From assembly GCA_021731695.1 (NCBI GenBank), contig JAKFWZ010000080.1, forward strand, positions 1 through 34,020: a DNA stretch of 34,020 nt, in the 5' to 3' direction. A model generated the notes under the pieces. It made no database searches. It was not told the origin of the DNA and saw only the letters and a list, made by a program, of their open reading frames with translations. How positions within the stretch are numbered: position 1 is the stretch's first letter; each line of letters starts with the position of its first letter. Below are positions 6,626 through 14,747 of this stretch, piece by piece. The position numbers and the translations under genes are program-made. The stretch comes from Candidatus Daviesbacteria bacterium (GTDB lineage Bacteria > Patescibacteriota > Microgenomatia > Daviesbacterales > UBA10151).

Positions 6626-7562
6626 TACTGATTATCCTTTCTTCTGCAGGATAATCATATCCCTCAAACTTTTTGCCAGTTATTTTTTCATAAATTTCCT
6701 GATAAAGCTTGCTCATTTTTATAACAAATTCATCGGGCATAACCGGCGGTTTTCCTTCACCTTTATATCCCTGTTCCTTAAACCACATTCTCAAAACTTC
6801 CTTATCATAACTTTGCGGTTCCAGACCTTTTTTGAAACGCTCAGGATATGTTTCCTTCACCCAGTATCTTGAAGAATCCGGTGTGTGAACTTCATCAATA
6901 ACTACAAGTTTCCCATCGATTAAACCAAATTCATATTTTGTATCAGCTAAAATAACTCCGGCTTTATTTGCGATTGCTTGTCCTCGCTCGAACAGAGCTA
7001 ATGCAGCAGTTTTCATCTCTTTCCAAATTTTCGGTGACACTATTTCTTGGTCTAATATCTCTCTTTCAGTTAGTCTTTCGTCATGTCCTGAATCTGCTTT
7101 TGTTGTAGGTGTAATTACAGGAGTCGGAAGTTTTTGATTTTTCTTTAAACCATCCGGAAATTTAATTCCATAAATCATTCTTTCACCTCTTTCGTATGAA
7201 CCCCAAATCGAAGTATCGGTAACTCCGGTTATATATCCACGAACAACCATTTCAATCGGCACAACTTCCGCAGTCTTTGCAACCAATATATTTGGATCAG
7301 GCAAATCAATAATATGATTTGGAATAATATCTGCGGTTTTTTGAAACCAAAAATATGCGAGCTGATTTAAAACTGCGCCTTTGTATGGAATATGCCCTAA
7401 GACTCTGTCGAATGCAGATTGACGATCTGTAGTAATGATTATTCTTTTATCCTCGAGAATGAAAGTATCGCGGACTTTACCGTTATGTTTTTTAAGTTTC
7501 GGGATTGAAACCTGTTTTAAAACATTGGGTATTGAAGCTTTAATTTTTTTATCTGAAACCAT
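6606..7562 (-). CDS. purC: phosphoribosylaminoimidazole-succinocarboxamide synthase (SAICAR synthetase)
   Basis: Joins aspartate to CAIR using ATP. The protein is 318 aa from ATG 7562, the long PurC form. Motifs: GKVRDTFIL, TTDRQSAFDRVLG, MVVRGYITG, PTTKADSGHDE, ILADTKYEFG and the aspartate/Mg region DEVHTPDSSRYW. An upstream extension to 7634 is possible but would be encoded by palindromic repeats (RRRFTPRNDE and GFHRMTFF), so I prefer MVSDKK at 7562; MTFFKM at 7577 is a second choice. It is co-transcribed with the HAD gene, and a double repeat separates it from purE upstream. Confidence 0.93.
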   Translation of the reverse strand: MVSDKKIKASIPNVLKQVSIPKLKKHNGKVRDTFILEDKRIIITTDRQSAFDRVLGHIPYKGAVLNQLAYFWFQKTADIIPNHIIDLPDPNILVAKTAEVVPIEMVVRGYITGVTDTSIWGSYERGERMIYGIKFPDGLKKNQKLPTPVITPTTKADSGHDERLTEREILDQEIVSPKIWKEMKTAALALFERGQAIANKAGVILADTKYEFGLIDGKLVVIDEVHTPDSSRYWVKETYPERFKKGLEPQSYDKEVLRMWFKEQGYKGEGKPPVMPDEFVIKMSKLYQEIYEKITGKKFEGYDYPAEERIISNVKNLL

Positions 7563-7572
7563 TTTAAAAAAT

Positions 7573-7682
7573 GTCATCCGGTGAAAACCGAAATCCAAAT
7601 CTTCGTCATTGCGAGGAGTGAAACGACGTCGCAATCTTGATTAAATTATCAGGATTCCACGCCCTTCGGGCTCTGAATGACA
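7573..7682. repeat. two abutting palindromic repeats upstream of purC
   Basis: 7573-7600 is a partial GTCATCCGGTGAAAACCG module, like 21739-21803. 7605-7682 is a full GTCATTGCGAGG...CAGGATTCCACGCCC...CTCTGAATGACA module, like 5606-5680. They occupy the native upstream region of purC. Confidence 0.8.
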
Positions 7683-7780
7683 ATCACTGGATCCCAGATC
7701 CCCCTTGTCAAAAATTGTCATTTAGACAATTTTAGCAAGCGACCTCCTGGCTACGCCAGTCCGGTAGTCTGGGATGACAA
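7683..7780. repeat. GGATCCCAGA...TCTGGGATGACA repeat
   Basis: The outer ends CCCAGA and TCTGGG pair. A central AAAATTGTC/GACAATTTT hairpin is present around 7711-7735. With 7605-7682 it makes a tandem of unlike repeat modules filling the purE-purC gap. Confidence 0.65.
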
Positions 7781-7785
7781 AACTC

Positions 7786-8304
7786 CTATTTCTTCTGAGC
7801 AAGATATTTTTCAACACCCAACTCTTCAAGTTTTTTATTTTTCTCTTCAACCTGAGTTTTGAGTAACTTTTTATAATCTAGCAGTTTTTGGGCGATCTCA
7901 TTGTCTTCAACTCCTAAAATTTCTAAAGCTAAGAGTCCGGCATTTTTTGCACCATTTACTGCAACAGTTGCAACCGGAATTCCAGGAGGCATTTGAACAG
8001 TAGCCAAAAGCGCATCTAAACCATCGATAGAAGCATTAATCGGGACACCGATAACCGGAAGTGTGGTTTGTGCAGCAGTTACTCCTGCCAGATGTGCAGC
8101 TCCACCAGCGGCTGCAATAATAACTTTAAGTCCATTATCTCGGGCATTTTTTGCATATTCTGCAACCAACTCCGGAGCTCTGTGTGCAGATAAAACTTTT
8201 ACTTCGTGGGCAATTCCAAATTCTTCAAGAATCTTCGCACTGTCTTTCATGACCGGAAGATCCGAATCCGAGCCCATTATTATACCGATTAATACTTTAG
8301 CCAT
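7786..8304 (-). CDS. purE: N5-carboxyaminoimidazole ribonucleotide mutase (class I PurE)
   Basis: A 172-aa PurE. It has GSDSDLPVM near the N-terminus, KVLSAHRAPE, and AAAGGAAHLAGVTAAQTTLPVIGVP, the class I active-site order; it then continues with MPPGIPVATVAVNGAKNAGLLA and a charged C-terminal helix. Class I PurE rearranges N5-CAIR to CAIR and normally needs PurK, which is not in this window. A perfect TATAAT box ends 6 nt before the ATG, predicting a leaderless transcript. It lies downstream of the LOG-family gene on the same strand. Confidence 0.95.
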   Translation of the reverse strand: MAKVLIGIIMGSDSDLPVMKDSAKILEEFGIAHEVKVLSAHRAPELVAEYAKNARDNGLKVIIAAAGGAAHLAGVTAAQTTLPVIGVPINASIDGLDALLATVQMPPGIPVATVAVNGAKNAGLLALEILGVEDNEIAQKLLDYKKLLKTQVEEKNKKLEELGVEKYLAQKK

Positions 8305-8310
8305 AGATTA

Positions 8311-8316
8311 ATTATA
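8311..8316 (-). promoter_or_regulatory. -10 box of purE
   Basis: A perfect TATAAT on the minus strand, followed by TAATCT and the ATG at 8304 (6 nt). At 17 bp upstream there is only AACTGA, so the -35 is weak. Confidence 0.5.
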
Positions 8317-8368
8317 AGTAATATGCATCTTTTTCAGTTTTTTTTCAAGACTCATTGTTTAATGTTTT

Positions 8369-9179
8369 CTAAGGAACCATCCTAACATGTCTTTTTACCT
8401 GCCTTCGCCATCGATCATGATCTTTTGAAATAATATTTACTATCTCATCAATATTATCGGAAAAAGTTATAATGCTAAGATCAGCTTCGCTTATTAAAGG
8501 TTTTAACCCCCTAGCAACTCGTGAGTGATACATTGAATCATTCCAAGCCTCTACAGTTGGCTTCCAGAAAGGATCCGCAAGAATAGGAAATGTTCTCTCT
8601 AAATGACCAACTTGACGCGCCTGCGTTAACATCATCATTTCGTACAAAGTCCCAACTCCACCCTTTGCACTATAAGCTGCATAAGCTTGATCCAAAAAAG
8701 ACTGAAGTCTTGTAGAGAATTCCGGATGATTTCTTTCGTAATCTAAATGACCATTAGAATCCTGTTCAAAAAGGAAGGGTAATAGTTTCGCCGATGTTTC
8801 TTGCTTTATGTTTTCTCTTCTTTCTTCCCCCTGCTACTTCAACTGCCTGTCTCAATCCCAAATTGGCAGCCTCCATCACTCCTGGACCGCCACCTGTAAC
8901 TATATCAACATCCCTCGCTTTCACCAAGGCTTTAGTAAGTTGTGTTACAAACTCAAACTCATCTGTTTCTCGCTCTAATCTGGCACTCCCAAAGACATCA
9001 ACCCTATAGCGTCTTATTAGTTGTTGATATAGAACTACTCTCCTGGCTTCCTCATATCTTTTCCTCGCTCTATCAAGCCTATTTAAAGCATTTCTTCCGC
9101 CACTTCTGCTTAAAAAAACTAAACCGCCTTCCTCAATATCAGCACGAACTTGAGATAAAACCTCTCTTCGTATAGTCAT
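8369..9179 (-). pseudogene. LOG-family nucleotide 5'-monophosphate nucleosidase, interrupted by a 1-base frameshift
   Basis: Two adjoining frames form one LOG-family protein (TIGR00730-like; members release the base from AMP or cytokinin nucleotides). The first part (9179-8766) has VFGSAR and IVTGGGPGVMEAAN and then stops just after TITLPF. Shifting by one base within an A5 run on the plus strand (8768-8772) continues as LPFEQDSNGHLDY and reaches KGGVGTLYEMMM (family PGGxGTxxE; here Lys replaces Pro) down to the stop at 8369. The repaired protein is about 268 aa. Two 60-base lines I counted hold 29-30 G/C, higher than most neighbouring genes, suggesting transfer. It starts 7 nt after purB. 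The shift could be decay, a homopolymer assembly error or, less likely, programmed slippage. Confidence 0.75.
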
Positions 9180-9186
9180 AAAATTT

Positions 9187-10566
9187 TTAAAGGGCAGCAG
9201 TTATTTCTTTTACTAATTCTTTAGCTCTTTTTGGTGCGGTTCCCAAATGATTTTTCGGATCAATCATTGCGGCCAATTCGTCAGAACTAATATATTCCAA
9301 AATCTCTTCTCTTTTTTGCAAAAGTTCTAACATCGGATTTTCTTCTCCAACTGAAACTAAGGGCCAGGCTTCCATAGAGACTTCCCTTAAAACTTCATGC
9401 ATTTTTTGTCTGTCCGCTCCTTTTTTAACTGTTTCAATTATGATTTCTTCGGTTACTGAGAATGGCGCATATCTTTCTAAATTCTCCTGGATCTTTGCTT
9501 CATTAATAATTAATCCGTCTACAATTTTAGTAGCGGAATTTAACATTTCATCAACTGCTAAAAACATTTCCGGAATATAAACTCTTCGATTTGCACTATC
9601 GTCTAAAGTTCGTTCAAGTAAAGATAAAGACGCATTATCATCTGCGTTTCGGGAAAGCGATAAAACTAATTTTGCTAAGCTGCAAATTTGTTCAGATTTA
9701 ATCGGATTTTTCTTAAACGGCATTGCTGATGATCCGACTTGAGATTTACCAAAAGGCTCCTGTAATTCTCCGAAATTTGGAGATTGTAAAACTCTAAGGT
9801 CAAATGCGAATTTATATAAAGATTGTGCAATTGATGAAAGAATTGTTGAAATATAAAAATCCATCTTTCTCGGAGTAACCTGACCGGCAATTAACACCGG
9901 TTCAATTCCCAACTTTTCCATTAATTTACCTTCAAAATCCTGAGCATTCCCTAAAATCTTTTCATAAGAAGCTTGTGTTCCAACTGCTCCCTTAAAACCT
10001 TTAGATTTAATTTGTTTGTTTAAATCCTGAAGAAGTTTTAAATCCCACATCAAGTCTTGTGCATATAAAGCAAATCTATAACCCAAAGTAATCGGTTCAG
10101 CGGGTTGTAAGTGTGTATACCCGATTGCCGGAAAGTCTGCATATTTTTCAATTTTTTTAGCTAAAGATTTTAAAACTTTTTTTAAATCTTCTTCGATTAT
10201 TTCCAAACCTTGTTTAGCACGTACAGAATCTGCATTATCAACTATATCCATAGAAGTTGCGCCGAAATGAATTTTTCCTCCACCAACTTTTGCAACTTCT
10301 GCAAATTCTTTAATTGCAGCTACGACATCATGACTTGTTTCTTTTTCAATTTCCAAAATTCTTTCGATATCAATATTATTTTGATTCTTTTCTAAATCTT
10401 CCAACTCTTCACTCTTCACTAATCCCTCTTCACTTTGTATTCTCGCCATTTCAACCCAGATTTTTCTCCAGATTTTATATTTATTTTCTTCAGAAAAAAT
10501 CTGTCTCATTTTTTCAGATCCATATCTATATGAAAATGGTGATTGGTAATTTTTAAAATCGCTCAT
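9187..10566 (-). CDS. purB: adenylosuccinate lyase
   Basis: Acts twice in the pathway: SAICAR to AICAR, and adenylosuccinate to AMP. The protein is 459 aa from ATG 10566 (MSDFKNYQSPFSYRYGS). It has the N-terminal YRYGSEKMRQIFSEENKYKIWRK-type segment, GATSMDIVDNADS, YTHLQPAEPITLG, GAVGTQASY, and the fumarase/aspartase signature SSAMPFKKNPIKSE with the catalytic Ser. The longer frame to 10611 would add residues encoded by a heptad repeat array, so I reject it. The -10 box TATCTT lies within that array. The LOG-family gene follows after 7 nt. Confidence 0.95.
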   Translation of the reverse strand: MSDFKNYQSPFSYRYGSEKMRQIFSEENKYKIWRKIWVEMARIQSEEGLVKSEELEDLEKNQNNIDIERILEIEKETSHDVVAAIKEFAEVAKVGGGKIHFGATSMDIVDNADSVRAKQGLEIIEEDLKKVLKSLAKKIEKYADFPAIGYTHLQPAEPITLGYRFALYAQDLMWDLKLLQDLNKQIKSKGFKGAVGTQASYEKILGNAQDFEGKLMEKLGIEPVLIAGQVTPRKMDFYISTILSSIAQSLYKFAFDLRVLQSPNFGELQEPFGKSQVGSSAMPFKKNPIKSEQICSLAKLVLSLSRNADDNASLSLLERTLDDSANRRVYIPEMFLAVDEMLNSATKIVDGLIINEAKIQENLERYAPFSVTEEIIIETVKKGADRQKMHEVLREVSMEAWPLVSVGEENPMLELLQKREEILEYISSDELAAMIDPKNHLGTAPKRAKELVKEITAAL

Positions 10567-10574
10567 ATAAGTTT

Positions 10575-10697
10575 TCCAAGATACAAGAAACAAGTATTCC
10601 AAACAAATCACAAATTCTAAATCTTAATATTCAAATTTTTTATTTGATTTTTAAATTTTGATCATTGTTTGTTACTTGTACATTGTTACTTGATCAT
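10575..10697. repeat. heptad-periodic inverted repeat between the first purP-type gene and purB
   Basis: From 10579 the sequence can be cut into 7-mers: AAGATAC, AAGAAAC, AAGTATT, then A-rich units. The right half reads TTGTTAC, TTGTACA, TTGTTAC, TTGATCA. The right half, reverse-complemented, aligns to the left (CAAGTAACAATGTACAAG against CAAGATACAAGAAACAAG). It can fold as a long imperfect hairpin. A fragment of the same family is translated inside purL at 18729-18760. Confidence 0.6.
10578..10606 (-). promoter_or_regulatory. purB promoter inside a repeat array
   Basis: Minus strand: -35 TTGTTT, 17-bp spacer, -10 TATCTT, 11 nt to the ATG at 10566. Both boxes are made of the repeat's heptad units, so the match may be incidental, or the repeat may have supplied a promoter. 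Confidence 0.4.
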
Positions 10698-11965
10698 TAA
10701 GTCAAAATATCTTCCAACTTATTTTGACTTATCGCATCTTTAATTTGCATAGCTACTCTTTTCCCTGCTGAAATACTTTCTCCAAATAAATAGCCCGAAT
10801 ATGGTGTTGCAGAAATTCCTGGTGATCCGGGCATTCTTGGCGAGACATCAAAAACAATTATATCCTTTTTTGGAGGACCAGGAATAATCATTGTTTGCAA
10901 ACCGAATGGTCCGACAACCGGCATTCCTAAATCTTTTGTGGCCTTTACAAATTTCTCTCCCATTTCAAAAGCCGGTTCCAAGAGAGATTCTAAAACAGTT
11001 ACTGCAATATGCCCTGCTTCTTCATACTTAATTTGTACAATATTGTCTTTCAGAATTTCTTGTTGATCATTCGCTGGAATTCTTAATAGTCCATCAAGAT
11101 TTGTCTGTCGTCTTGTATCTGTTCCCATCAGCTCCAGCCTTTCACTAATTGAGTCGTAAAAGAAATTGAAATTTACCTGTGCTCCCATTACAAATTCTTC
11201 AATAACTGCTTTATCCAGAGCTTCCTGTGTAATTTTCCCTTCCTTTATTAAATGTTTTGAAATATTTATATAATCAGCAATCGATTTTGCTAAAAAGAAA
11301 GCTCTTTCAAACCCACGTTCTTTTTCCAGAACTTTTACAATAACTAAGCGATCAATTTCTGAAGCATCCTTAAATTGTTTTGGATATCTGATTCCCGCTT
11401 TATCCATAATACTGTACTGATCTATTCCACCGGATCCGCGTTCCTCAGACCGCAAAAGTTTTCTCTGACCAAACATCGGAACTTTGAATTCGTTTTCAAT
11501 TGCATCGTAATCATTGATATAAACTTCGAAAGATCTGTGGGGAATAAAAATTGCATTTCTTTTTAATAACTCATCCTGAATTTCAGGCTTTAAAATATCT
11601 TTAAAATTATCTAATTCCAAAACTTCGTCAACACAACCTATCTCTGTCATCCCATGCTCGACACTGGATCCAGATGTTTCTTCCTTGATTCCAGCTTCCG
11701 CAGGAATGACATTTTCTGTCTGATTGCTGACGACTGATTGCTGACGACTATTACTAGCTTCAGCTGGCAAGCTTGTCTTATAGTATTTTGAATATGGAGT
11801 TCCTCTGCCTTTTTCAGTAATTACTAAAGTTTTAAAGCCCTGCCTGCCGGCAGGCCAGGCTAAATTTTTCGCGCCTCTGCAAACGTCTAGCGCGGAATGA
11901 CTTCCCAAAACGGCTATTGTTATTTTACTTTTATCATAACCCCCAATTATTTGTTTTATATCCAT
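10697..11965 (-). CDS. divergent PurP-family (FAICAR synthetase-like) protein, repeat-invaded
   Basis: 422 aa. The start TIAVLGSHSALDVCRGAKN and later blocks (IFIPHRSFEVYI, FFYDS, MGTDTRRQTN, RIP, LESLLEPAFEMGEKFV, VGPFGLQ, GKRVAMQIKDA) match the PurP family, an ATP-grasp enzyme that formylates AICAR with formate. It is a divergent paralogue of the gene upstream: the glycine-rich ATP-grasp loop (GAAGGKGYF in the neighbour) is here EKERGFERAFF, and the C-terminal EISGRIVAG is VSPRMPGSPG. Catalysis is therefore uncertain; it may be a partner subunit or use a different substrate. Residues 35-42 (WPAGRQG) and about 67-106 are repeat-encoded, which explains the extra length. The start abuts a palindromic repeat. 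Confidence 0.75.
   Translation of the reverse strand: MDIKQIIGGYDKSKITIAVLGSHSALDVCRGAKNLAWPAGRQGFKTLVITEKGRGTPYSKYYKTSLPAEASNSRQQSVVSNQTENVIPAEAGIKEETSGSSVEHGMTEIGCVDEVLELDNFKDILKPEIQDELLKRNAIFIPHRSFEVYINDYDAIENEFKVPMFGQRKLLRSEERGSGGIDQYSIMDKAGIRYPKQFKDASEIDRLVIVKVLEKERGFERAFFLAKSIADYINISKHLIKEGKITQEALDKAVIEEFVMGAQVNFNFFYDSISERLELMGTDTRRQTNLDGLLRIPANDQQEILKDNIVQIKYEEAGHIAVTVLESLLEPAFEMGEKFVKATKDLGMPVVGPFGLQTMIIPGPPKKDIIVFDVSPRMPGSPGISATPYSGYLFGESISAGKRVAMQIKDAISQNKLEDILT
11646..11763. repeat. palindromic repeat plus 14-bp tandem inside the first PurP-type gene
   Basis: 11646-11710 runs GTCATCCCATGCTCGA ... TTCCGCAGGAATGAC, a GTCAT...ATGAC module read in frame as [11 protein letters not shown]...SVEHGMTE. 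At 11725-11752 the 14-mer TGATTGCTGACGAC occurs twice, giving RQQSVVSN. Together they form a ~40-residue insert absent from the paralogue. Confidence 0.75.
11838..11861. repeat. CTGCCGGCAG palindrome inside the first PurP-type gene
   Basis: A short palindrome (CCTGCCTGCCGGCAGGCCAGG) translated as AWPAGRQG. It is related to the perfect 20-bp copy at 4961-4980. Confidence 0.75.
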
Positions 11966-11970
11966 TCCCT

Positions 11971-12056
11971 GTCATTCCCGCGAAGGCGGGAATCCAATTA
12001 GCAATGATAGCTTATCTATCAAGATTGCCACGTCGGCTGCGCCTCCTCGCAATGAC
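11971..12056. repeat. GTCATTCCCGCGAAGGCGGGAATCC...CGCAATGAC composite repeat
   Basis: The left part is the hairpin CCCGCGAAGGCGGG. The right part is a reverse-oriented GTCATTGCGAGG module (CAAGATTGCCACGTCGG ... CTCGCAATGAC). It fills the gap between the two PurP-type genes. Confidence 0.8.
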
Positions 12057-12063
12057 GTTATAC

Positions 12064-13086
12064 CTAATCCAAAACCTTCTCTAATTCATTCTTCTCGATA
12101 GCCATTTTAATTTCTCTGGCAATTCTTCGACCTGTAGACATCGGCTCGTCATACATTAAATCAGAGTAGGGAGATCCTCCGATATATAACGAAGTTCCTG
12201 CAACAATTCTTCCGGAAATTTCAATTACAAACATTCTTTGATCAGGGGTTATAACCATTTCTAAACAAAACGGACCAAATAATCCCTTTCCACCCATTAG
12301 TTTTTTCGAAGTTTCAACAACTCTTTCCCCCATTGCATAAACTTCCGGTAAAAGAGATTCACGGATTATCAAAGGCTGATTTCCAACAACAACATAAGAA
12401 GGTTCTATATCTAAACCCTGTTGACCGTGAAGTGGGATTCTTCCTAATGAATCAACGTTTGTTTCATAACGGCGATCCATGGACATAACTTCAATTTCGT
12501 TAGTAATTGGTGAATAAAAATAAGCGACATACAAAGTTACCCCAATAATGTATTCCTGAATAACATATTGTTCTGTTTTAAAAGCTTTAATTTTTTTCTT
12601 AAAATCTTGCTTGTCACGAGCGTAAAAATAGCCTTTTCCGCCGGCAGCTCCATAAGTTTTAACAATCACCGGAAAAGTCACATCCTCAATATCATCAAAT
12701 TGTCTCGGCACATTAATTCCGGCTTTTTTAAGCCAGTTTCTTTGCATCACCCTATCCTGTTCCCAATCCAAAACTGCTTTGTTTCCAAAATAAGGGACTT
12801 TAATTTTCTTATTATTCTCGGCGCCAAGATATGCCACGAATGATCCGTGTGGGATTAAAATAACGTTTTCGTCTTTAAGTTGAGATTCGATTTTTTCATA
12901 TTCTGAAAAACTTTTAACAGTTAAAATTTTGTCAATGAATTTGAATCTTTTGTAAAAATCAACACGATCTATTGTGGAAACGATTAAAGTTTTGAAGCCT
13001 TCGTCTTTTGCACCTTTTAGAATTTGAAGCGCAGAGTGGGAACCGAGAGTAGCTATTGTGTATTTAGCTGTATCATCTTTTCCCAT
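12064..13086 (-). CDS. purP: formate-dependent FAICAR synthetase (PurP)
   Basis: 340 aa, a full match to the archaeal-type PurP pattern: TLGSHSALQILKGAKDEGF, VILIPHGSFVAYLG, VPYFGNKAVLDWEQDR, the ATP-grasp loop KTYGAAGGKGYF, IQEYIIGV, MDRRYETNVDSLGRIP, YVVVGNQPLIIRESLL, GLFGPFCLEMV, EISGRIVAGTSLY and MSTGRRIAREIK. It makes FAICAR from AICAR, formate and ATP without folate. It is unusual here because a complete bifunctional PurH, the folate-dependent route, lies 8 kb away. It is divergent from purA across 111 bp. A TTCAGT-17-TAAGAT promoter ends 6 nt before its ATG. Confidence 0.9.
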   Translation of the reverse strand: MGKDDTAKYTIATLGSHSALQILKGAKDEGFKTLIVSTIDRVDFYKRFKFIDKILTVKSFSEYEKIESQLKDENVILIPHGSFVAYLGAENNKKIKVPYFGNKAVLDWEQDRVMQRNWLKKAGINVPRQFDDIEDVTFPVIVKTYGAAGGKGYFYARDKQDFKKKIKAFKTEQYVIQEYIIGVTLYVAYFYSPITNEIEVMSMDRRYETNVDSLGRIPLHGQQGLDIEPSYVVVGNQPLIIRESLLPEVYAMGERVVETSKKLMGGKGLFGPFCLEMVITPDQRMFVIEISGRIVAGTSLYIGGSPYSDLMYDEPMSTGRRIAREIKMAIEKNELEKVLD

Positions 13087-13092
13087 ATTTGT

Positions 13093-13121
13093 ATCTTAAC
13101 AAATCAAACCTAAATACTGAA
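13093..13121 (-). promoter_or_regulatory. purP promoter
   Basis: Minus strand: -35 TTCAGT, 17-bp spacer, -10 TAAGAT, then ACAAAT and the ATG at 13086. The 6-nt gap predicts a leaderless mRNA. Confidence 0.45.
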
Positions 13122-13160
13122 GAGAACTATTTTAACACTATGGGATTTATTTATCAAGAC

Positions 13161-13189
13161 TTGATTAATATTCTTTTTACCTTTAATAT
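13161..13189 (+). promoter_or_regulatory. purA promoter
   Basis: -35 TTGATT, 17-bp spacer, -10 TAATAT, then 8 nt (TTCTCTAG) and the ATG at 13198. There is no Shine-Dalgarno site; the predicted transcript starts at or within 2 nt of the ATG. Confidence 0.55.
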
Positions 13190-13197
13190 TTCTCTAG

Positions 13198-14466
13198 ATG
13201 GTTTCACTTATTATCGGCTCTCAATGGGGTGATGAAGGCAAAGGTAAAATTGTTGATTTGCTTTCAGAGAAACAAGATTTGGTTGTCCGCTTCCACGGCG
13301 GCAATAACGCCGGACACACAGTTATCGCAAACGGCAAAAAATATCCTTTCCACTTAATGCCTTCTGGAATTTTACATAAAAAAGTCGCAGGGGTTATCGC
13401 CAACGGCACAGTTTTAGATCTCGACGTTTTAGTTTCTGAAATTGAAATGCTTCAAAAAGACGGTTATAAACTCGAGGGAAAATTATTAATTTCAGACCGG
13501 TGCCACATTATTATGCCCTATCACAAAGCCATGGATGAAGCGATGGAAAATGCACGCGGCAAAAATAAACTTGGCACAACAAAAAGAGGAATAGGCCCTG
13601 CACTTGCAGACAAAGTTTCATATAACGGAATTAGGCTTTATGAGCTCTTAAATTGGCCTCAGTTCGAGGAAAAATTTAAATTTCAAACTGAGATAAAAAA
13701 TAAAATACTGAAAGTTTTTAAAGTAAAACCAATTAATATTGTTGATGAACTTGCAAAGTTTAAGATTTTAATGGAATTTATTGAGCCATTTATTACGGAC
13801 ACATATCAGGTTATTAAAAAAGGAGTTAAGGAAAAAGAGAATATTTTATTTGAAGGCGCTCACGGCGTGATGCTGGATAATGATTTTGGTCCATATCCTT
13901 ATGTTACGGGTTCTAATGTTATAACTGGTGCAGTTAATACAGGTTCAGGATTACCGGTTAAAGATATGAAGGAAGTTTGGGCCGTTGTAAAAGCATACAC
14001 GTCAAGAGTTGGTGAAGGACCTTTTCCTACAGAATTATCAGGTAAACTTGCCGATTCGATTAGGGAAAAGGGTGCAGAATATGGCACCACAACCGGAAGA
14101 CCAAGAAGGGTTGGTTGGTTAGATTTAGAAGCTGTTAAATTTGCTTTAGAAGTTACGGGAACTACGAATATTGCAATTACAAAAATTGATGTCTTAAGCG
14201 GTTTAGATGAAATAAAAGTTTGTACCGGTTATAAATATAAAGGCAAAGATATTCCCTATTCTTCCTGTGGGTATGTTGAACTGGAAAAAGTTGAACCGGT
14301 TTATGAAGCTTTTAAAGGTTGGCAAAAAAATATTGACGGAGTTAAAAGTGAATCGAAACTTCCCAAAGAAGCAAAAGCATATTTAAAATTTATTGAAAAG
14401 TTTTTAGGAGTTAAAATAGGTATTATCTCCACAGGCCCTGCAAGAGAAGAGTATATAAAATATTAA
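13198..14466 (+). CDS. purA: adenylosuccinate synthetase
   Basis: Makes adenylosuccinate from IMP, aspartate and GTP. The 422-aa protein begins with the P-loop-like IGSQWGDEGKGKIVD, followed by GGNNAGHTV, GTTKRGIGPALADK (most bacteria have GTTGRGIGPxYxDK), FEGAHGVMLDNDFGPYPYVTGSN, TSRVGEGPFPTEL, TTGRPRRVGWLDL and the C-terminal guanine-binding region IGIISTGPAR. The changes in the GTTxRGIGP and EGAxG motifs are conservative, and the enzyme should be active. Its TAA stop overlaps the next ATG by one base (TAATG), coupling it to a toxin-antitoxin pair. Confidence 0.95.
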   Translation: MVSLIIGSQWGDEGKGKIVDLLSEKQDLVVRFHGGNNAGHTVIANGKKYPFHLMPSGILHKKVAGVIANGTVLDLDVLVSEIEMLQKDGYKLEGKLLISDRCHIIMPYHKAMDEAMENARGKNKLGTTKRGIGPALADKVSYNGIRLYELLNWPQFEEKFKFQTEIKNKILKVFKVKPINIVDELAKFKILMEFIEPFITDTYQVIKKGVKEKENILFEGAHGVMLDNDFGPYPYVTGSNVITGAVNTGSGLPVKDMKEVWAVVKAYTSRVGEGPFPTELSGKLADSIREKGAEYGTTTGRPRRVGWLDLEAVKFALEVTGTTNIAITKIDVLSGLDEIKVCTGYKYKGKDIPYSSCGYVELEKVEPVYEAFKGWQKNIDGVKSESKLPKEAKAYLKFIEKFLGVKIGIISTGPAREEYIKY

Positions 14467-14747
14467 TGAAGATCAAGAAACTGATCTGGGATGATTGGAA
14501 TATTACTCATATTGCCAGGCATGGAATAACAAAAGAAGATGTAGAGGAAGTTTGTCAGAGGGAGTACGCTGTTGTAGATGGGAAAGAAGAAAGATTCTTG
14601 GTTATTGGTACAAACAACAATGAGAAGTTCATTCTGGTTGTATTGGATCCAGAACCCGAAGAAGGTGTATACTATCCAGTAACAGCTAGAACAGCAGATA
14701 AGAGGGAACGCTCAATTTACAAAGAAAAGAAAGGCAAACATGACTAG
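14466..14747 (+). CDS. BrnT-like toxin of a type II toxin-antitoxin pair
   Basis: 93 aa. The beginning IWDDWNITHIARHGITKEDVEE matches the BrnT pattern (WDxxKxxxNxxKHGVxFEEA). A central block EERFLVIGTN and the end YYPVTARTADKRERSIYKE match the BrnT RIISARxAxxxERxxY motif. BrnT proteins are RelE-fold ribonucleases that inhibit translation. It overlaps purA by one base and the antitoxin gene by 8 bases. Unlike most TA operons no own promoter is obvious, so it would ride on purA transcription. Identification is by pattern only. Confidence 0.65.
   Translation: MKIKKLIWDDWNITHIARHGITKEDVEEVCQREYAVVDGKEERFLVIGTNNNEKFILVVLDPEPEEGVYYPVTARTADKRERSIYKEKKGKHD

Noticed and set aside
210-7682. Repeated GTCATTGCGAG blocks as a CRISPR array
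   Set aside because: Copies are scattered over kilobases, face both directions, and have no regular spacers or cas genes.
8766-8775. Programmed ribosomal frameshift in the LOG-type gene
   Set aside because: There is only a 5-base homopolymer, no X_XXY_YYZ slippery heptamer and no clear downstream pseudoknot; decay or a sequencing error is simpler.
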